From contig NZ_JACXGQ010000001.1 in the NCBI RefSeq assembly GCF_022096995.1, positions 186,001 to 250,000 on the forward strand: DNA of 64,000 nt. The letters are read 5' to 3'. The DNA is from Yoonia sp. I 8.24. GTDB taxonomy: Bacteria > Pseudomonadota > Alphaproteobacteria > Rhodobacterales > Rhodobacteraceae. Below, in pieces: positions 53,364 to 63,059 of the stretch (the first letter of the stretch is position 1; the number at the start of each line of letters is the position of its first letter). The notes under the pieces are model-generated. The model worked only from the letters and a program-made list of their open reading frames with translations. It was not told the origin of the DNA and did no database searches. Made by a program: the position numbers and the translations under genes.

Positions 53364-53541
53364 ACCGGCGCATGATCCGCATACCCTTGCGGGCCTTTTG
53401 CAGGTTTTGTTGTGTAGATTGGGCTGATTGGCGCTCTTGCGGCGTCATATCTTCGGTGTTTTTACCACGGGTAGATGCCATTTTGATGCCGCCATTCATC
53501 AGCATCCGCATCCCCATGTTGATCAAACGGTTCATATTCAT
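53353..53541 (-). CDS. small basic, methionine-rich protein
   Basis: This 62-residue protein starts MNMNRLINMGMRMLMNGGIK and ends GMRIMRRFMR, with a glutamine-rich polar middle (QERQSAQSTQQNLQKARK). The N-terminus may be an amphipathic, membrane-associating helix. AGGA eight bases before ATG 53541 is a good ribosome site. It follows scpB by 43 bases on the same strand. Similar small proteins sit after scpB in other Rhodobacterales, so it is probably real. Longer frames reaching 53748 overlap scpB and are rejected. The function is unknown. Confidence 0.72.
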   Translation of the reverse strand: MNMNRLINMGMRMLMNGGIKMASTRGKNTEDMTPQERQSAQSTQQNLQKARKGMRIMRRFMR

Positions 53542-53584
53542 TGGCGCAGTCCTAATTGTTCCTGCCAACATTACCAGAGAATGA

Positions 53585-54229
53585 TCATTCCTCAAACAGC
53601 TCTGTCTGATCATCGTTACCATCCGCATTGTCTTCTTCATCAGGCAAATCAGCCGCGCCCGGCGGCGGACGGTTTTCCAATAGACCTGCGGCGCGCAAGT
53701 CTTTGAGACCCGGTAGATCACGTGCGCTTTCCAAGCCAAAGTGATCAAGGAAGGTTGCGGTCACCACAAATGTCACAGGACGGCCCGGGGTCATCCGACG
53801 GCGTCCAAACCGTATCCATTCAAGCTCAATCAACTGATCCAGCGTCCCCCGGCTTACGCTGACCCCGCGAATTTCTTCGATATCTGCGCGTGTTACCGGT
53901 TGATGATAGGCGATAATGGCCAGAGTTTCGATCGCCGCACGCGATAGCTTGCGGGTCTCAACCGATTCCTTTTGCATCAAAAAACCAAGATCAGGTGCCG
54001 TGCGGATCGCCCATGCATTGTCGATCTTCACAAGGTTCACGCCCCGCCCTTCGTAGCGTTTACGCAAATAGGCGATAGCCTCGGCCGGATCGCAGCCATG
54101 TGGCATCCGCCCGATCAAATCCTGCACGCTGACCGGATCCGCAGAGGCGAAAAGAATCGCTTCGACCATACGTTCTTGTTCGCCTATGGGCGGGGCTTCG
54201 AAAAGGCTGTCGTTTTCTGGTTTAGACAT
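53585..54229 (-). CDS. scpB: ScpB, segregation and condensation protein
   Basis: ScpB is the winged-helix (kite) subunit of the SMC-ScpAB condensin. This 214-residue form has MVEAILFASADPVSVQDLIG, the core LSRAAIETLAIIAYHQPVTR and ADIEEIRGVSVSRGTLDQLI, then RRMTPGRPVTFVVTATFLDH. A disordered acidic tail (DEEDNADGNDDQTELFEE) follows. The ATG at 54229 overlaps the scpA stop by eight bases; the frame beyond it is not conserved. Confidence 0.95.
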   Translation of the reverse strand: MSKPENDSLFEAPPIGEQERMVEAILFASADPVSVQDLIGRMPHGCDPAEAIAYLRKRYEGRGVNLVKIDNAWAIRTAPDLGFLMQKESVETRKLSRAAIETLAIIAYHQPVTRADIEEIRGVSVSRGTLDQLIELEWIRFGRRRMTPGRPVTFVVTATFLDHFGLESARDLPGLKDLRAAGLLENRPPPGAADLPDEEDNADGNDDQTELFEE

Positions 54230-55019
54230 CGCGCGGGGCCTTTTTACGAATTTCAATCGGCGCAAAGCTTTCGCCTTGGCGTAGTTCAATTTTACCTTCT
54301 TTCGCCAGCTCCAGACTGGCCGCAAAGGTCGCAGCTGTGGTTGACCGCCGCCGCTGCGGATCAGCATCCCAGCCCTCGGGCAGATAGCTAGAAATATCGG
54401 TCCAGTCGCCCGCAAACCCAATCAGATGGCGCATCCTTTCAAGGGCTTGCTCCATCGTCATGACGTGCTGGCGATCCATCACAAAAGGCCGGAAATCATC
54501 GCGGGTGCGGATACGCGCATAGCCCTGCATCAGGTCCAACAAGGTCGCGGTATATGTCACACGGCGCACACGCTGCACGTCTTCGGTGATACCCCGCGCG
54601 AAAAAATCGCGCCCCAATTGGTCGCGCGCCATCAATTTGGCGGCGGCGCTCCGCATCCCTTGCAAGCGCTCAAGCTGAAACGCCAAATGCGCGGCAAGCT
54701 CTTCGCCGGATGGGCCTTCTTCCTTGGGATCAGGAGGCAAGAGCAATCGCGACTTGAGAAACGCAAGCCAAGCCGCCATCACCAGATAATCCGCCGCCAA
54801 CTCCAAACGCAGTTGCTTCGCCTTTTCAACAAAGGCCAAATATTGCCGCGCAAGCGCCAGAATAGAGATTTGGCGCAAATCCACCTTTTGCGTGCGTGAC
54901 AGGGTCAGCAAAAGATCAAGCGGGCCTTCAAACGCGCCCACATCAACGATCAGCGCCTCGGCAGCAACCCGGTCGCTGACGCTGATTTTATCGTCGGAAA
55001 GGTCGAAATTTTCTTGCAT
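54222..55019 (-). CDS. scpA: ScpA, kleisin of the condensin complex
   Basis: ScpA bridges the SMC heads in chromosome condensation and segregation. This 265-residue protein has the N-terminal kleisin signature LIVDVGAFEGPLDLLLTLSR and VDLRQISILALARQYLAFVE, then AADYLVMAAWLAFLKSRLLL. The C-terminal winged helix includes RRRSTTAATFAASLELAKEG. The ATG at 55019 is preferred over the GTG directly before it. It lies six bases after nagZ and overlaps scpB. Confidence 0.95.
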   Translation of the reverse strand: MQENFDLSDDKISVSDRVAAEALIVDVGAFEGPLDLLLTLSRTQKVDLRQISILALARQYLAFVEKAKQLRLELAADYLVMAAWLAFLKSRLLLPPDPKEEGPSGEELAAHLAFQLERLQGMRSAAAKLMARDQLGRDFFARGITEDVQRVRRVTYTATLLDLMQGYARIRTRDDFRPFVMDRQHVMTMEQALERMRHLIGFAGDWTDISSYLPEGWDADPQRRRSTTAATFAASLELAKEGKIELRQGESFAPIEIRKKAPRDV

Positions 55020-55025
55020 CACTTC

Positions 55026-56015
55026 TCACGCTAATAGCGTTTCAAGTTCGGCCTCCAATGCCGCGATGTCAACAATTTCGGCGGATTTGCGTTGCAAAAG
55101 CGCATTTTGGCCGCGTTTTTGCGCGGCATCGGTCATCACCCCAGAGGATTCGGCGACCATTTGCATCTCATCCGCATCGCCGTTGCAGTGCAAAACAAGA
55201 TCGCAACCCGCCGCAATTGCGGCCTGCGCCCTGTCGGCGACAGCGCCCGACAGGGCCTCCATCGACAGATCATCCGTCATCAAGAGCCCATCAAAACTGA
55301 TCTCGGTGCGGATCACATCGATCATCGCGGGCGAAGTTGTCGCGGGCCCATTGGGATCAATCGCAGTAAAGACGATATGTGCGCTCATCCCCATCGGCAG
55401 ATCGGCAAGCGCTTTGAAAGGGGCAAAATCTTTGGCGTGAAGTGCCGTGCGATCTGCGGTTACCGTGGGCAGGTTCAAATGGCTGTCAACCGCCGCGCGC
55501 CCGTGGCCGGGAATATGTTTCAACACGGGCAGCACGCCGCCCGCCAAATGCGCATCAGCGCAGACCCGCGCCGCCGCGACGACAGTGTCCACATCACGCC
55601 CATAAAGACGGTTTTGCAAAAAAGGATGCGTCGCGTCTTCGGCAATATCCGCCAAGGGGGCGCAGTTCACGTCAATCCCAACGCTGCGCAGATCATCGGC
55701 AATCAGGCGATTCCTGATCCAATGCGCACGCAGCGGGTCGCGCGCACGATCCATTTGATCAAGCGCCGGCAAAAATTCGCGCCAATGCGGGCTGCGCATC
55801 CGCTGCACCCGCCCGCCCTCTTGATCGATCAAAATCGGGGCATCACGGCCCACGGCATCACGTAGATCAGCGGTCAGGCGACGCAATTGGGACGGGTTAT
55901 CGATATTACGCGCAAATACAATGAACCCAAAAGGCTGCACATCACGAAAAAAATCGCGTTCCCAAGCAGTGATTTCCAAACCCTCAGGCCCAAAAATCGT
56001 CGCGTTCATCTGCAT
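55026..56015 (-). CDS. nagZ: NagZ, beta-N-acetylhexosaminidase
   Basis: NagZ cleaves GlcNAc from anhydro-muropeptides during peptidoglycan recycling. This 329-residue GH3 protein shows PILIDQEGGRVQRMRSPHW, the acid/base loop KHIPGHGRAAVDSHLNLP, and the nucleophile aspartate in GLLMTDDLSMEAL. All catalytic residues are present. The ATG directly follows the stop of the SPOR gene. Peptidoglycan binding by the SPOR protein upstream and sugar release by NagZ form a cell-wall pair in this cluster. Confidence 0.95.
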   Translation of the reverse strand: MQMNATIFGPEGLEITAWERDFFRDVQPFGFIVFARNIDNPSQLRRLTADLRDAVGRDAPILIDQEGGRVQRMRSPHWREFLPALDQMDRARDPLRAHWIRNRLIADDLRSVGIDVNCAPLADIAEDATHPFLQNRLYGRDVDTVVAAARVCADAHLAGGVLPVLKHIPGHGRAAVDSHLNLPTVTADRTALHAKDFAPFKALADLPMGMSAHIVFTAIDPNGPATTSPAMIDVIRTEISFDGLLMTDDLSMEALSGAVADRAQAAIAAGCDLVLHCNGDADEMQMVAESSGVMTDAAQKRGQNALLQRKSAEIVDIAALEAELETLLA

Positions 56016-56867
56016 TTAGTTAACCACAACCGCGATACAATCCGCGCCTTCGGCTTCGAGCGCGGCGCAGAAACGGCGGGCTTCGGCACGGTCTTCGAAC
56101 CCGCTGGCGCGCAAACGATACCATGTACCACTGGACTGATCAGACACTTGAATGACACGTTCTTTCCCGGTCAGTAGCGTATCAAAGCGCCCTTCGATCA
56201 GCGCCCATTGCGTTGCAGCCAGTTCTGGCGAAGGAAACGCGCCAAGCTGCACAAGGTTCGTACCGACAGCAAAGCTGGCTGAGTTCACCGCGACTTCGTT
56301 ATTTGTTGCAGCGACAGGCGCTGCCCGCAGGCTCGCGGGGCGAATGACAGGGCGTAATGAGCGTGCAACGCCCGGCACATCAGCGGCAATCGTGACGACT
56401 TGCGCGACTTCGGGATTTGCGTCTTCGGCGGTTTGGCTGGCAATCGCGAGGATTTCGCCGACAACCGCATCCGCTTCGGCCTGTGTCAAATCCGTCGTCA
56501 TCGCAAATGCGTCGACTTCTGCAACAGGCTGCGCGTCCAAATCTTCGGGCGCCAGACCCGCCGTCGTTGGTGCAAGCACCAGACGATCCTCTGGTCCGCC
56601 AGCTTCTCCGATGGCGGCAACTTCATTCACAGAAAGCCCAGTATGCGTCGCGACAGCCCCACCCGGATTATCGGGCAAGACACGCATTTCGCCTTCCATT
56701 GCGCGCACAACGGGAATGCCGCTCACGTCACGCATGATCAGCTTATAACCCCAAAAGCTGACCCCAAGGATCAGCGCAAGAGACAGGCCAGCGCCTGCGA
56801 AATTCATGATGGTATTGGTGCGCGATGCGTCACCCGACGGGGCGAACCCTTCGTTGTAAACTGCCAT
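56016..56867 (-). CDS. SPOR-domain membrane protein
   Basis: This 283-residue protein has a short cytosolic N-terminus, one membrane helix (about residues 22-44, MNFAGAGLSLALILGVSFWG), a long acidic/alanine-rich periplasmic linker, and a C-terminal SPOR domain (about 205-280). The SPOR domain reads NLVQLGAFPSPELAATQWAL...WYRLRASGFEDRAEARRFCA. SPOR domains bind denuded peptidoglycan at the septum. Its place between argS and nagZ is conserved in Rhodobacterales. The gene may help locate wall enzymes at division sites. Confidence 0.9.
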   Translation of the reverse strand: MAVYNEGFAPSGDASRTNTIMNFAGAGLSLALILGVSFWGYKLIMRDVSGIPVVRAMEGEMRVLPDNPGGAVATHTGLSVNEVAAIGEAGGPEDRLVLAPTTAGLAPEDLDAQPVAEVDAFAMTTDLTQAEADAVVGEILAIASQTAEDANPEVAQVVTIAADVPGVARSLRPVIRPASLRAAPVAATNNEVAVNSASFAVGTNLVQLGAFPSPELAATQWALIEGRFDTLLTGKERVIQVSDQSSGTWYRLRASGFEDRAEARRFCAALEAEGADCIAVVVN

Positions 56868-56939
56868 TTCTGCCTCACTGCCCGCGCCTTTTTGGCTTAT
56901 GGGTCCGTTATTACTCAGCTCGATCCGGCAGTGTGTGCG

Positions 56940-58679
56940 TTAACGCATCTCTTCTGCCGGGGTGACACCAAGAATACCCAATCCGTGCGAAATAACAATC
57001 GCTACGGCCCGAATCAGGGCGATTTTCGCCTGTGTGGCATCTGAATCACTCTCTTGGACAAAGCGCAGGTCAGTTTCGTCGTTGCCGCGGTTATAGAGCG
57101 CGTGGAAATCCGACGCCAAATCATAGAGATAGAAGGCGATCCGATGCGGTTCGTGGCTTTTTGCGGCGATCTCAACAAGACGCGGCCATTCGGCCAGCTT
57201 TTTGATCACGCCAAGCTCGGCCTCATGCGTGAGGCCCGATAGGTCAATCCCGGCAAGTGTGGCGTCATCCACGGCTGTAAACGCACCCGCCTTTTTCACC
57301 GCAGAGTTCACCCGCGCATAAGCGTAGTTCACGTAGAACACGGGGTTGTCTTTGGATTGCTCAAGCACTTTGTCGAAATCAAAATCAAGCGGCGCGTCGT
57401 TTTTGCGCGTCAGCATGTGGAACCGGGTGACATCGGGGCCAACCTGTTTGACCACATCGCTAAGCGTCACAAAGGTCCCTGCCCGTTTGGACATTTTGAA
57501 CGGCTCTCCGTTTTTGTAAAGCTTCACCAGTTGGGTCAGCTTCACATCCAACGGCACCTTACCGTCAGACAATGCAGAAACCGCGGCTTTCATCCGTTTG
57601 ACATAGCCGCCGTGATCGGCACCAAACACGTCGATCAATTGATCAAAGCCGCGCTGCACCTTGTCATAGTGGTAAGCGATATCGGGTGCGAAATAGGTCC
57701 ACGCCCCATCCGATTTTTGCACGGGCCGATCCACGTCATCGCCGTGCTCTGTTGATTTAAACAGGGTCTGTTCGCGCGGCTCCCAATCTTCGGGCATCTT
57801 GCCTTTAGGTGGTTCAAGCGTGCCGCGATAGATCAGGCCTTTTTCATCCAGCTCTCCAATCGCTTTTTCGATCAACCCCGTGCCATAAAGTGATTTTTCA
57901 GAAAAGAACGTGTCCATCGTGACGCCAAGCGAGGCCAGATCAACGCGGATCAGGTCCATCATCGCGTCCGTTGCGAATTCCCGAATTTCGAGCAACCAGA
58001 CATCTTCGCCCTTGCCGACAAACGCGTCACCTACCTTGGCCTTCAGTGCTTCCCCGACGGGGATCAAATAATCACCGGGATATGTGCCCTCGGGGAATTC
58101 AACGTCTTGACCATGCGCTTGCAAATACCGCAGGTACACTGACCGCGCGAGCACATCGACCTGCGCCCCGCCATCATTAACGTAGTATTCTTTGGTCACA
58201 TCATAGCCCGCGTAATCAAGCAGCCGCGCCAGCGCATCGCCGAACACCGCGCCGCGTGTGTGCCCTACGTGCAGCGGCCCAGTTGGGTTCGCAGAAACAT
58301 ATTCAACCAACATTTTAGCGTTTTGTCCCAACGTGGATTGCCCGAATGTTGGGTCTGTCAACGCGGTTTTAACGACGCCCTGCCAGACACCCGCATCAAG
58401 CCGCATGTTCAAGAACCCCGGTCCTGCGACCTCGGCCACTGTGATCATTGGGTCGTTCAGCAGTTTGGCCGCGAGTGCATCTGCAATCGCGCGTGGGTTC
58501 ATCTTGGCGGGTTTGGCCAAAACCATTGCGGCGTTGGTCGCCATATCCCCATGCGCCGCGTCGCGTGGCGGCTCAACTGACACAGCGGCAGTCGACAGAC
58601 CTGCGGGCAATGTGCCCTCAACGACCATCTGGTCAAGGCAGGAAATCACACGGGTACGGATATCAGCAAACAGGTTCAT
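56940..58679 (-). CDS. argS: arginyl-tRNA synthetase
   Basis: ArgS charges tRNA-Arg. This 579-residue class I enzyme has the N-terminal tRNA-binding domain, HIGH-type motif [18 protein letters not shown], and KMSK in [15 protein letters not shown]. The C-terminal anticodon-binding domain ([17 protein letters not shown]) is present. The length is normal. It is followed by the SPOR gene after 72 bases. A charged-tRNA partner, tRNA-Arg(CCG), lies at the other end of the window. Confidence 0.97.
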   Translation of the reverse strand: MNLFADIRTRVISCLDQMVVEGTLPAGLSTAAVSVEPPRDAAHGDMATNAAMVLAKPAKMNPRAIADALAAKLLNDPMITVAEVAGPGFLNMRLDAGVWQGVVKTALTDPTFGQSTLGQNAKMLVEYVSANPTGPLHVGHTRGAVFGDALARLLDYAGYDVTKEYYVNDGGAQVDVLARSVYLRYLQAHGQDVEFPEGTYPGDYLIPVGEALKAKVGDAFVGKGEDVWLLEIREFATDAMMDLIRVDLASLGVTMDTFFSEKSLYGTGLIEKAIGELDEKGLIYRGTLEPPKGKMPEDWEPREQTLFKSTEHGDDVDRPVQKSDGAWTYFAPDIAYHYDKVQRGFDQLIDVFGADHGGYVKRMKAAVSALSDGKVPLDVKLTQLVKLYKNGEPFKMSKRAGTFVTLSDVVKQVGPDVTRFHMLTRKNDAPLDFDFDKVLEQSKDNPVFYVNYAYARVNSAVKKAGAFTAVDDATLAGIDLSGLTHEAELGVIKKLAEWPRLVEIAAKSHEPHRIAFYLYDLASDFHALYNRGNDETDLRFVQESDSDATQAKIALIRAVAIVISHGLGILGVTPAEEMR

Positions 58680-58761
58680 AGCAGTCCTTTAGCCCTCAAT
58701 GGGGATCATCTTATTTGGGCCGGGTTTAGCACCCTAACCGCGCAGGTCAATGCGACCCATC

Positions 58762-60585
58762 TTAGGTATCCGCTGCAGGCTCATCATCGGGCGGACGTAG
58801 TGCGATGATACGCACATCAGGTGCGGGTTTCACTTCTTCATCTTTGCGGATCAGCTTGATCGCACCAGCGGTGTCAATCCGCGCGAAAAGATGCGCCTCC
58901 GGGTGCTCTGCACGCCAATTTTCAAGCGTGAACTCTTCGCTCAGCCGCGTCGTGCTGAATACCCAGCCTTGCGCGATCAGCGCTTCCAGCCCATCGTGGG
59001 TTTCTTCGGGGCCGAATTTTCGCCCACCCAACGTACGCGGCAGTTGGTGGCGCGCGCTGTCGTTTTTGGTACGCATAACTTGAAACACGGAATCGCGGCC
59101 GAATTCAGGTGCCAAGTCTGTCGCGACAAGCGTATTGTAGGCATCATTGTCAGTGGCCGCGACCAACGTGGCATAGCTGATCAGTTCAAGCCGCTGTTCG
59201 GCGGCCTCGGACAGGATATCGCCCGAAAACGTTGGGATACCCGCCGCACGTGCGCCGCGCAGATTGCCAAAGTTGGGATCTGTCATCAGCACGGGCACAT
59301 CAGCGTTTTTAAGCGCCTCAGCAAAGGCCGTTGTCCATTTCGACCCGCCAATCACCACGACCCCCGGGACATCCGCCCCCGTCAGCCCCAGCCAGCGCGC
59401 AAAAGGTGCAAGCGTGAACCCGTGCAAGACCACCGTGAATGCCACCAGAACAAACGCCAGCGGCGCAATCAGTGGCGCATCTTCAAAGCCAAGCCCAATC
59501 AGCCGATCCCCAAACAAGCCTGCAACAGCGACCAACACCACCCCCCGCGGGCCGGTGAAGGCCACAAGGATTTGTTCTTTGTACGGTACGCCGGACCCCA
59601 AAAGAGCGACGAACACTGTCAACGGGCGTGCAACCAAAACGACCAATGCCACAAAGGCAATCGCGCGGAAATCAAGCTGCCGTAACGCAGAGAAATCAAG
59701 GCTCGCGGCAAGCAAAATGAACACGCCTGACACCAGCAACACGGTGGCATGTTCTTTAAAGCGACGGAGTTCTTCGTAGCTGGGCAAGTTCGCATTCGCG
59801 ATCACGATCCCCATGATAGTCACCGCCAATAGCCCGCTTTCGTGCAAAACATGGTCCGAAAGGCCAAAGATGCCCAAAAGCAGCGCAAAGAGCACGGGCA
59901 CTTTCATGTATTCCGGCACAAGACCGCGTTTGAATGCCCGTGCGAGACCATATCCCGCAACTACACCAAGCACAGTTGCAAAGCCAATCCCGATCACCAA
60001 ATCCATAATCGCCGCGTTCACAGTGGTGGCCGTGTTCAACACCAGCACGACCTCGAACGCGAGCACCGCCGCCAATGCGCCGATGGGGTCATTTACAATC
60101 GCTTCCCATTGCAACAGGGCCGCCGGACGTTTCGACAGCCGTGCCGTACGCAACAAGGGTGCGATCACTGTCGGTCCGGTCACAATCATGATACCGCCGA
60201 ATACGGCCGCACTTTCCCACGACAGCCCCGCGCCATAGCGAAGCGCCAGTGCTGATGTCAGCCATCCCAACGGCGCGCCGATAAACACCAGCCTGCGCAC
60301 GCCTTTTGCCGCATCAGACAGTGAATGAAAGTTAAGCGTCAGCCCCCCTTCGAACAGAATAATCGCCACCGCAATCGATATCATCGGGGCCATCAACGGC
60401 CCAATATCGCGCGCGGGGTCAAAAACACCGGCAACGGGGCCGATCAAAACCCCCGCGACAAGCATCAAAACAATGGCGGGCATCCGCAAGCGCCATGCCA
60501 ACCATTGCGACCCAACGCCAAGCGCACCGACAAGCGCAAATGCCATCACGGGCGCCATTGCGCCCACTTCTGATTCAACTGCCAT
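58762..60585 (-). CDS. cation:proton antiporter (CPA1-like) with C-terminal RCK/TrkA-N domain
   Basis: This 607-residue protein has about twelve membrane helices (residues 8-400), including the antiporter core IVLMLVAGVLIGPVAG, ILFEGGLTLNFHSL and EAIVNDPIGALAAVLAFEV with the paired-acid ND motif. A soluble part follows with a Rossmann nucleotide-binding domain (VPGVVVIGGSKWTTAFAEAL, ISYATLVAATDNDAYNTLVA). It likely exchanges Na+ or K+ for H+ under ligand control. Its ATG overlaps the dgt stop region by eleven bases. In many relatives dgt is followed directly by argS, so this gene looks inserted into that order. Confidence 0.88.
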   Translation of the reverse strand: MAVESEVGAMAPVMAFALVGALGVGSQWLAWRLRMPAIVLMLVAGVLIGPVAGVFDPARDIGPLMAPMISIAVAIILFEGGLTLNFHSLSDAAKGVRRLVFIGAPLGWLTSALALRYGAGLSWESAAVFGGIMIVTGPTVIAPLLRTARLSKRPAALLQWEAIVNDPIGALAAVLAFEVVLVLNTATTVNAAIMDLVIGIGFATVLGVVAGYGLARAFKRGLVPEYMKVPVLFALLLGIFGLSDHVLHESGLLAVTIMGIVIANANLPSYEELRRFKEHATVLLVSGVFILLAASLDFSALRQLDFRAIAFVALVVLVARPLTVFVALLGSGVPYKEQILVAFTGPRGVVLVAVAGLFGDRLIGLGFEDAPLIAPLAFVLVAFTVVLHGFTLAPFARWLGLTGADVPGVVVIGGSKWTTAFAEALKNADVPVLMTDPNFGNLRGARAAGIPTFSGDILSEAAEQRLELISYATLVAATDNDAYNTLVATDLAPEFGRDSVFQVMRTKNDSARHQLPRTLGGRKFGPEETHDGLEALIAQGWVFSTTRLSEEFTLENWRAEHPEAHLFARIDTAGAIKLIRKDEEVKPAPDVRIIALRPPDDEPAADT

Positions 60586-61747
60586 CGATCACCCCCGCTG
60601 GAATTTCCTCGCCCCCAATCAACCGCGTATGCTCTTGGATTGCAAAGCGATCCGTCATGCCCGCGATGTAATCTGCCACAATCCGCGCAAGCGCGGCTTG
60701 ATCCGGCGCATCGGCTACATCTTTGCGCCACTGCTTTGGCAGCTCGTTGGGATTTTGCATGAAAAACGGGAACAGGTCATCAACCATCTTTGTAACCACC
60801 ACACGCATGTCGACAACGGCGGGCGCGCGGTACATGCGGGTGAATAGAAACTTGCGAATGACTTTTAGATCCGTCCACAGTTCTGGCGAAAACTGTACCA
60901 TCATGCGGCCTGCGTGGCGAATATCATGGACAGTCGCCGGGTGCAGTTCGGTCAGGTTGCGCTGGCTGACCTTGATCACATCTTCGACCAAGACGCCAAA
61001 GAAACGGCGCAGGGCTTCGTGGCGGCGGCGATAATAGTTCAGGCCGGGGTATTTGGCATCCACGCGGGCAAAGCAGTCACGCAGGATCGGCAGTTCTGCC
61101 AGATCATCCGTACTGAAAAGTTCCGCACGAAGTCCGTCATGTAAGTCATGGTTATTATAAGCAATATCGTCCGCAAGCGCGGCAACTTGTGCTTCAGCAC
61201 TCGCATGTGTGTGTAGCTCAAGATCGTGGCGGTCATTGTAAGCCGCCAACGCATAGGGAATATCCCCCGTCACAGGCCCATTGTGCTTGGCGATCCCTTC
61301 CAGGGTCTCCCACGTCAGGTTCAGCCCATCCCATTCGGCGTAGTGCCGCTCAAGATCGGTGACGATCCGCAGAGCCTGCGCGTTGTGGTCAAACCCGCCG
61401 TAGGGCTGCATCAGCGCATCAAGCGCCTCTTCACCAGTGTGGCCAAAGGGCGTGTGACCCAGATCATGCGCAAGCGCGATGGCTTCTGTCAGTTCAACAT
61501 TCAGCCCCAACGTCCCCGCAATCGTCCGGGCAACTTGGGCGACCTCAATCGAATGGGTCAGACGCGTGCGAAAATAATCCCCTTCATGTTCAATAAACAC
61601 TTGGGTCTTATGTTTGAGCCTGCGAAACGCCGACGCATGGATAATCCGGTCGCGATCGCGTTGAAAAGGTGAGCGAAAATAGCTTTCCTCTTCGGAATAA
61701 AGCCGCCCGCGCGGGTTTTGCGGGTCGGTTGCATAAGGGGCTGCCAT
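60575..61747 (-). CDS. dgt: dGTPase-like deoxyguanosinetriphosphate triphosphohydrolase
   Basis: This 390-residue HD protein of the Dgt type hydrolyses dNTPs to nucleosides and triphosphate. Motifs: FQRDRDRIIHASAFRRLKHK, the metal His in RTRLTHSIEVAQVARTI, the HD doublet in AIALAHDLGHTPFGHTGE, and the late aspartate in VAALADDIAYNNHDLHDG. The family start AAPYATDPQNPRGRLY corresponds to 61747; an ATG at 61780 (MSGKTDKTGKSM) is possible. Frames reaching 61996 overlap the divergent erpA-like gene and are rejected. Confidence 0.93.
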   Translation of the reverse strand: MAAPYATDPQNPRGRLYSEEESYFRSPFQRDRDRIIHASAFRRLKHKTQVFIEHEGDYFRTRLTHSIEVAQVARTIAGTLGLNVELTEAIALAHDLGHTPFGHTGEEALDALMQPYGGFDHNAQALRIVTDLERHYAEWDGLNLTWETLEGIAKHNGPVTGDIPYALAAYNDRHDLELHTHASAEAQVAALADDIAYNNHDLHDGLRAELFSTDDLAELPILRDCFARVDAKYPGLNYYRRRHEALRRFFGVLVEDVIKVSQRNLTELHPATVHDIRHAGRMMVQFSPELWTDLKVIRKFLFTRMYRAPAVVDMRVVVTKMVDDLFPFFMQNPNELPKQWRKDVADAPDQAALARIVADYIAGMTDRFAIQEHTRLIGGEEIPAGVIDGS

Positions 61748-61819
61748 TGATTTGCCTGTCTTGTCCGTCTTGCCTGACATCCCTATATTGCAATTGAACA
61801 CAAACGCATAGGTCGCAAA

Positions 61820-62146
61820 ATGCTGACAATCCCCCCCAAAGTAACGCCCCGCGCGTTTGAACGGCTGGCCGAAATTGGCGCCGCGGCCCAAGGTAAGGCC
61901 CTGCGCATCGCGGTGGAAGGCGGCGGATGTTCCGGTTTTCAGTATGAAATCGACCTTGATGACGTCAAGGACGACGATCTGGCCCTGTCCGACCAAGGTG
62001 AAACCGTGGTGATTGATGCCGTCTCCCTGCCCTTTTTGGCCGATGCGACGATTGATTTTTCCGAAGAGCTGATTGGCGCGCGCTTTGTGATTAACAATCC
62101 CAATGCGGCCTCATCTTGTGGCTGCGGTACGTCATTTTCGATGTAA
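61820..62146 (+). CDS. erpA: A-type Fe-S cluster carrier (ErpA/IscA/HesB family)
   Basis: This protein receives Fe-S clusters from the scaffold and delivers them to target enzymes. It has 108 residues with the three conserved cysteines: VEGGGCSGFQYEIDL and ASSCGCGTSFSM. The A-type carrier usually found in the suf operon is absent there, so this gene may supply that function at a distance. The symbol is approximate; ErpA, IscA and SufA cannot be separated by eye. It is divergent from dgt, and xthA follows after 58 bases. Confidence 0.92.
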   Translation: MLTIPPKVTPRAFERLAEIGAAAQGKALRIAVEGGGCSGFQYEIDLDDVKDDDLALSDQGETVVIDAVSLPFLADATIDFSEELIGARFVINNPNAASSCGCGTSFSM

Positions 62147-62204
62147 CCTGCCCTTGTGCATCGCTGGCCTGTCCGTCAAAACTGACCCAAACGAGGGATT
62201 GGCC

Positions 62205-63005
62205 ATGAAAATCGCGACATTCAATATTAACGGCATTAAGGCGCGGATGAACGCGCTGTCAGACTGGCTTGACGATACCAATCCGGACGTCGCGATTTTG
62301 CAAGAAATCAAATCCCAAGACGAAGGGTTTCCGCGCGAAGCCCTTGAAGACAAAGGCTATAACGTCGAAACGCATGGGCAAAAGGGGTTTAACGGCGTCG
62401 CGATCCTGTCAAAGCTGCCGCTTGAAGATGTAACACGCGGCCTGCCCGGTGCAGCGGGCGCCGGGCGCGAAGGCATCGACGACGAAGAGGCGCGCTATAT
62501 CGAAGCGACTGTCGTAAGTGATGTCGCGATCCGCATTTGCGGTCTGTACCTGCCCAATGGCAACCCAGCCCCCGGCCCCAAATACGATTACAAACTACGT
62601 TGGATGGACCGGCTGCACGCGCGTGCGCAAGAATTGCTCGCGGATGAAATGCCCGCGCTGATGGCCGGGGACTACAACATCATCCCACAACCCGAAGATG
62701 CAGCGCGTCCAGAACTTTGGACCGATGACGCGCTGTTTCGTCCCGAAAGCCGCGCCGCATTTCGCGCGATCGTAAACCTCGGCTTCACCGAAGCCTTTCG
62801 GTCCTGTGAGACAGGCGCGGGCCATTATTCATTCTGGGATTATCAAGCAGGCGCGTGGGAAAAAAACAACGGAATCCGCATTGATCATTTCCTTTTGACC
62901 CCACAATGCGCAGATTTGTTGAATAATTGCTGGATCGAATCTGCTGTGCGGGGGCGCGAACGCCCATCGGATCATGTGCCCGTCTGGGTTGACCTCGCAG
63001 CTTAA
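62205..63005 (+). CDS. xthA: exodeoxyribonuclease III
   Basis: XthA is an AP endonuclease and 3'-5' exonuclease of base-excision repair. It has 266 residues with KIATFNINGIKARMNALSDW, the metal glutamate in VAILQEIKSQDEGFP, the ICGLYLPNGNPAPGPKYDYK loop, LMAGDYNIIPQ, WDYQAGAWEKNNGIRIDHFL and the final histidine in ERPSDHVPVW. GAGGG nine bases before ATG 62205 decides the start; a longer frame overlaps the erpA-like gene. Confidence 0.96.
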   Translation: MKIATFNINGIKARMNALSDWLDDTNPDVAILQEIKSQDEGFPREALEDKGYNVETHGQKGFNGVAILSKLPLEDVTRGLPGAAGAGREGIDDEEARYIEATVVSDVAIRICGLYLPNGNPAPGPKYDYKLRWMDRLHARAQELLADEMPALMAGDYNIIPQPEDAARPELWTDDALFRPESRAAFRAIVNLGFTEAFRSCETGAGHYSFWDYQAGAWEKNNGIRIDHFLLTPQCADLLNNCWIESAVRGRERPSDHVPVWVDLAA

Positions 63006-63059
63006 GGTCCTAGATTCAGGTCGTATCTAATTATTTTCTTTTGTAGGGAGCATCGGAAC

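Noticed and set aside
53353-53748. 131-residue version of the small basic gene after scpB
   Set aside because: The upstream half is in the wrong frame of scpB; the ATG at 53541 with AGGA upstream gives a sensible 62-residue protein.
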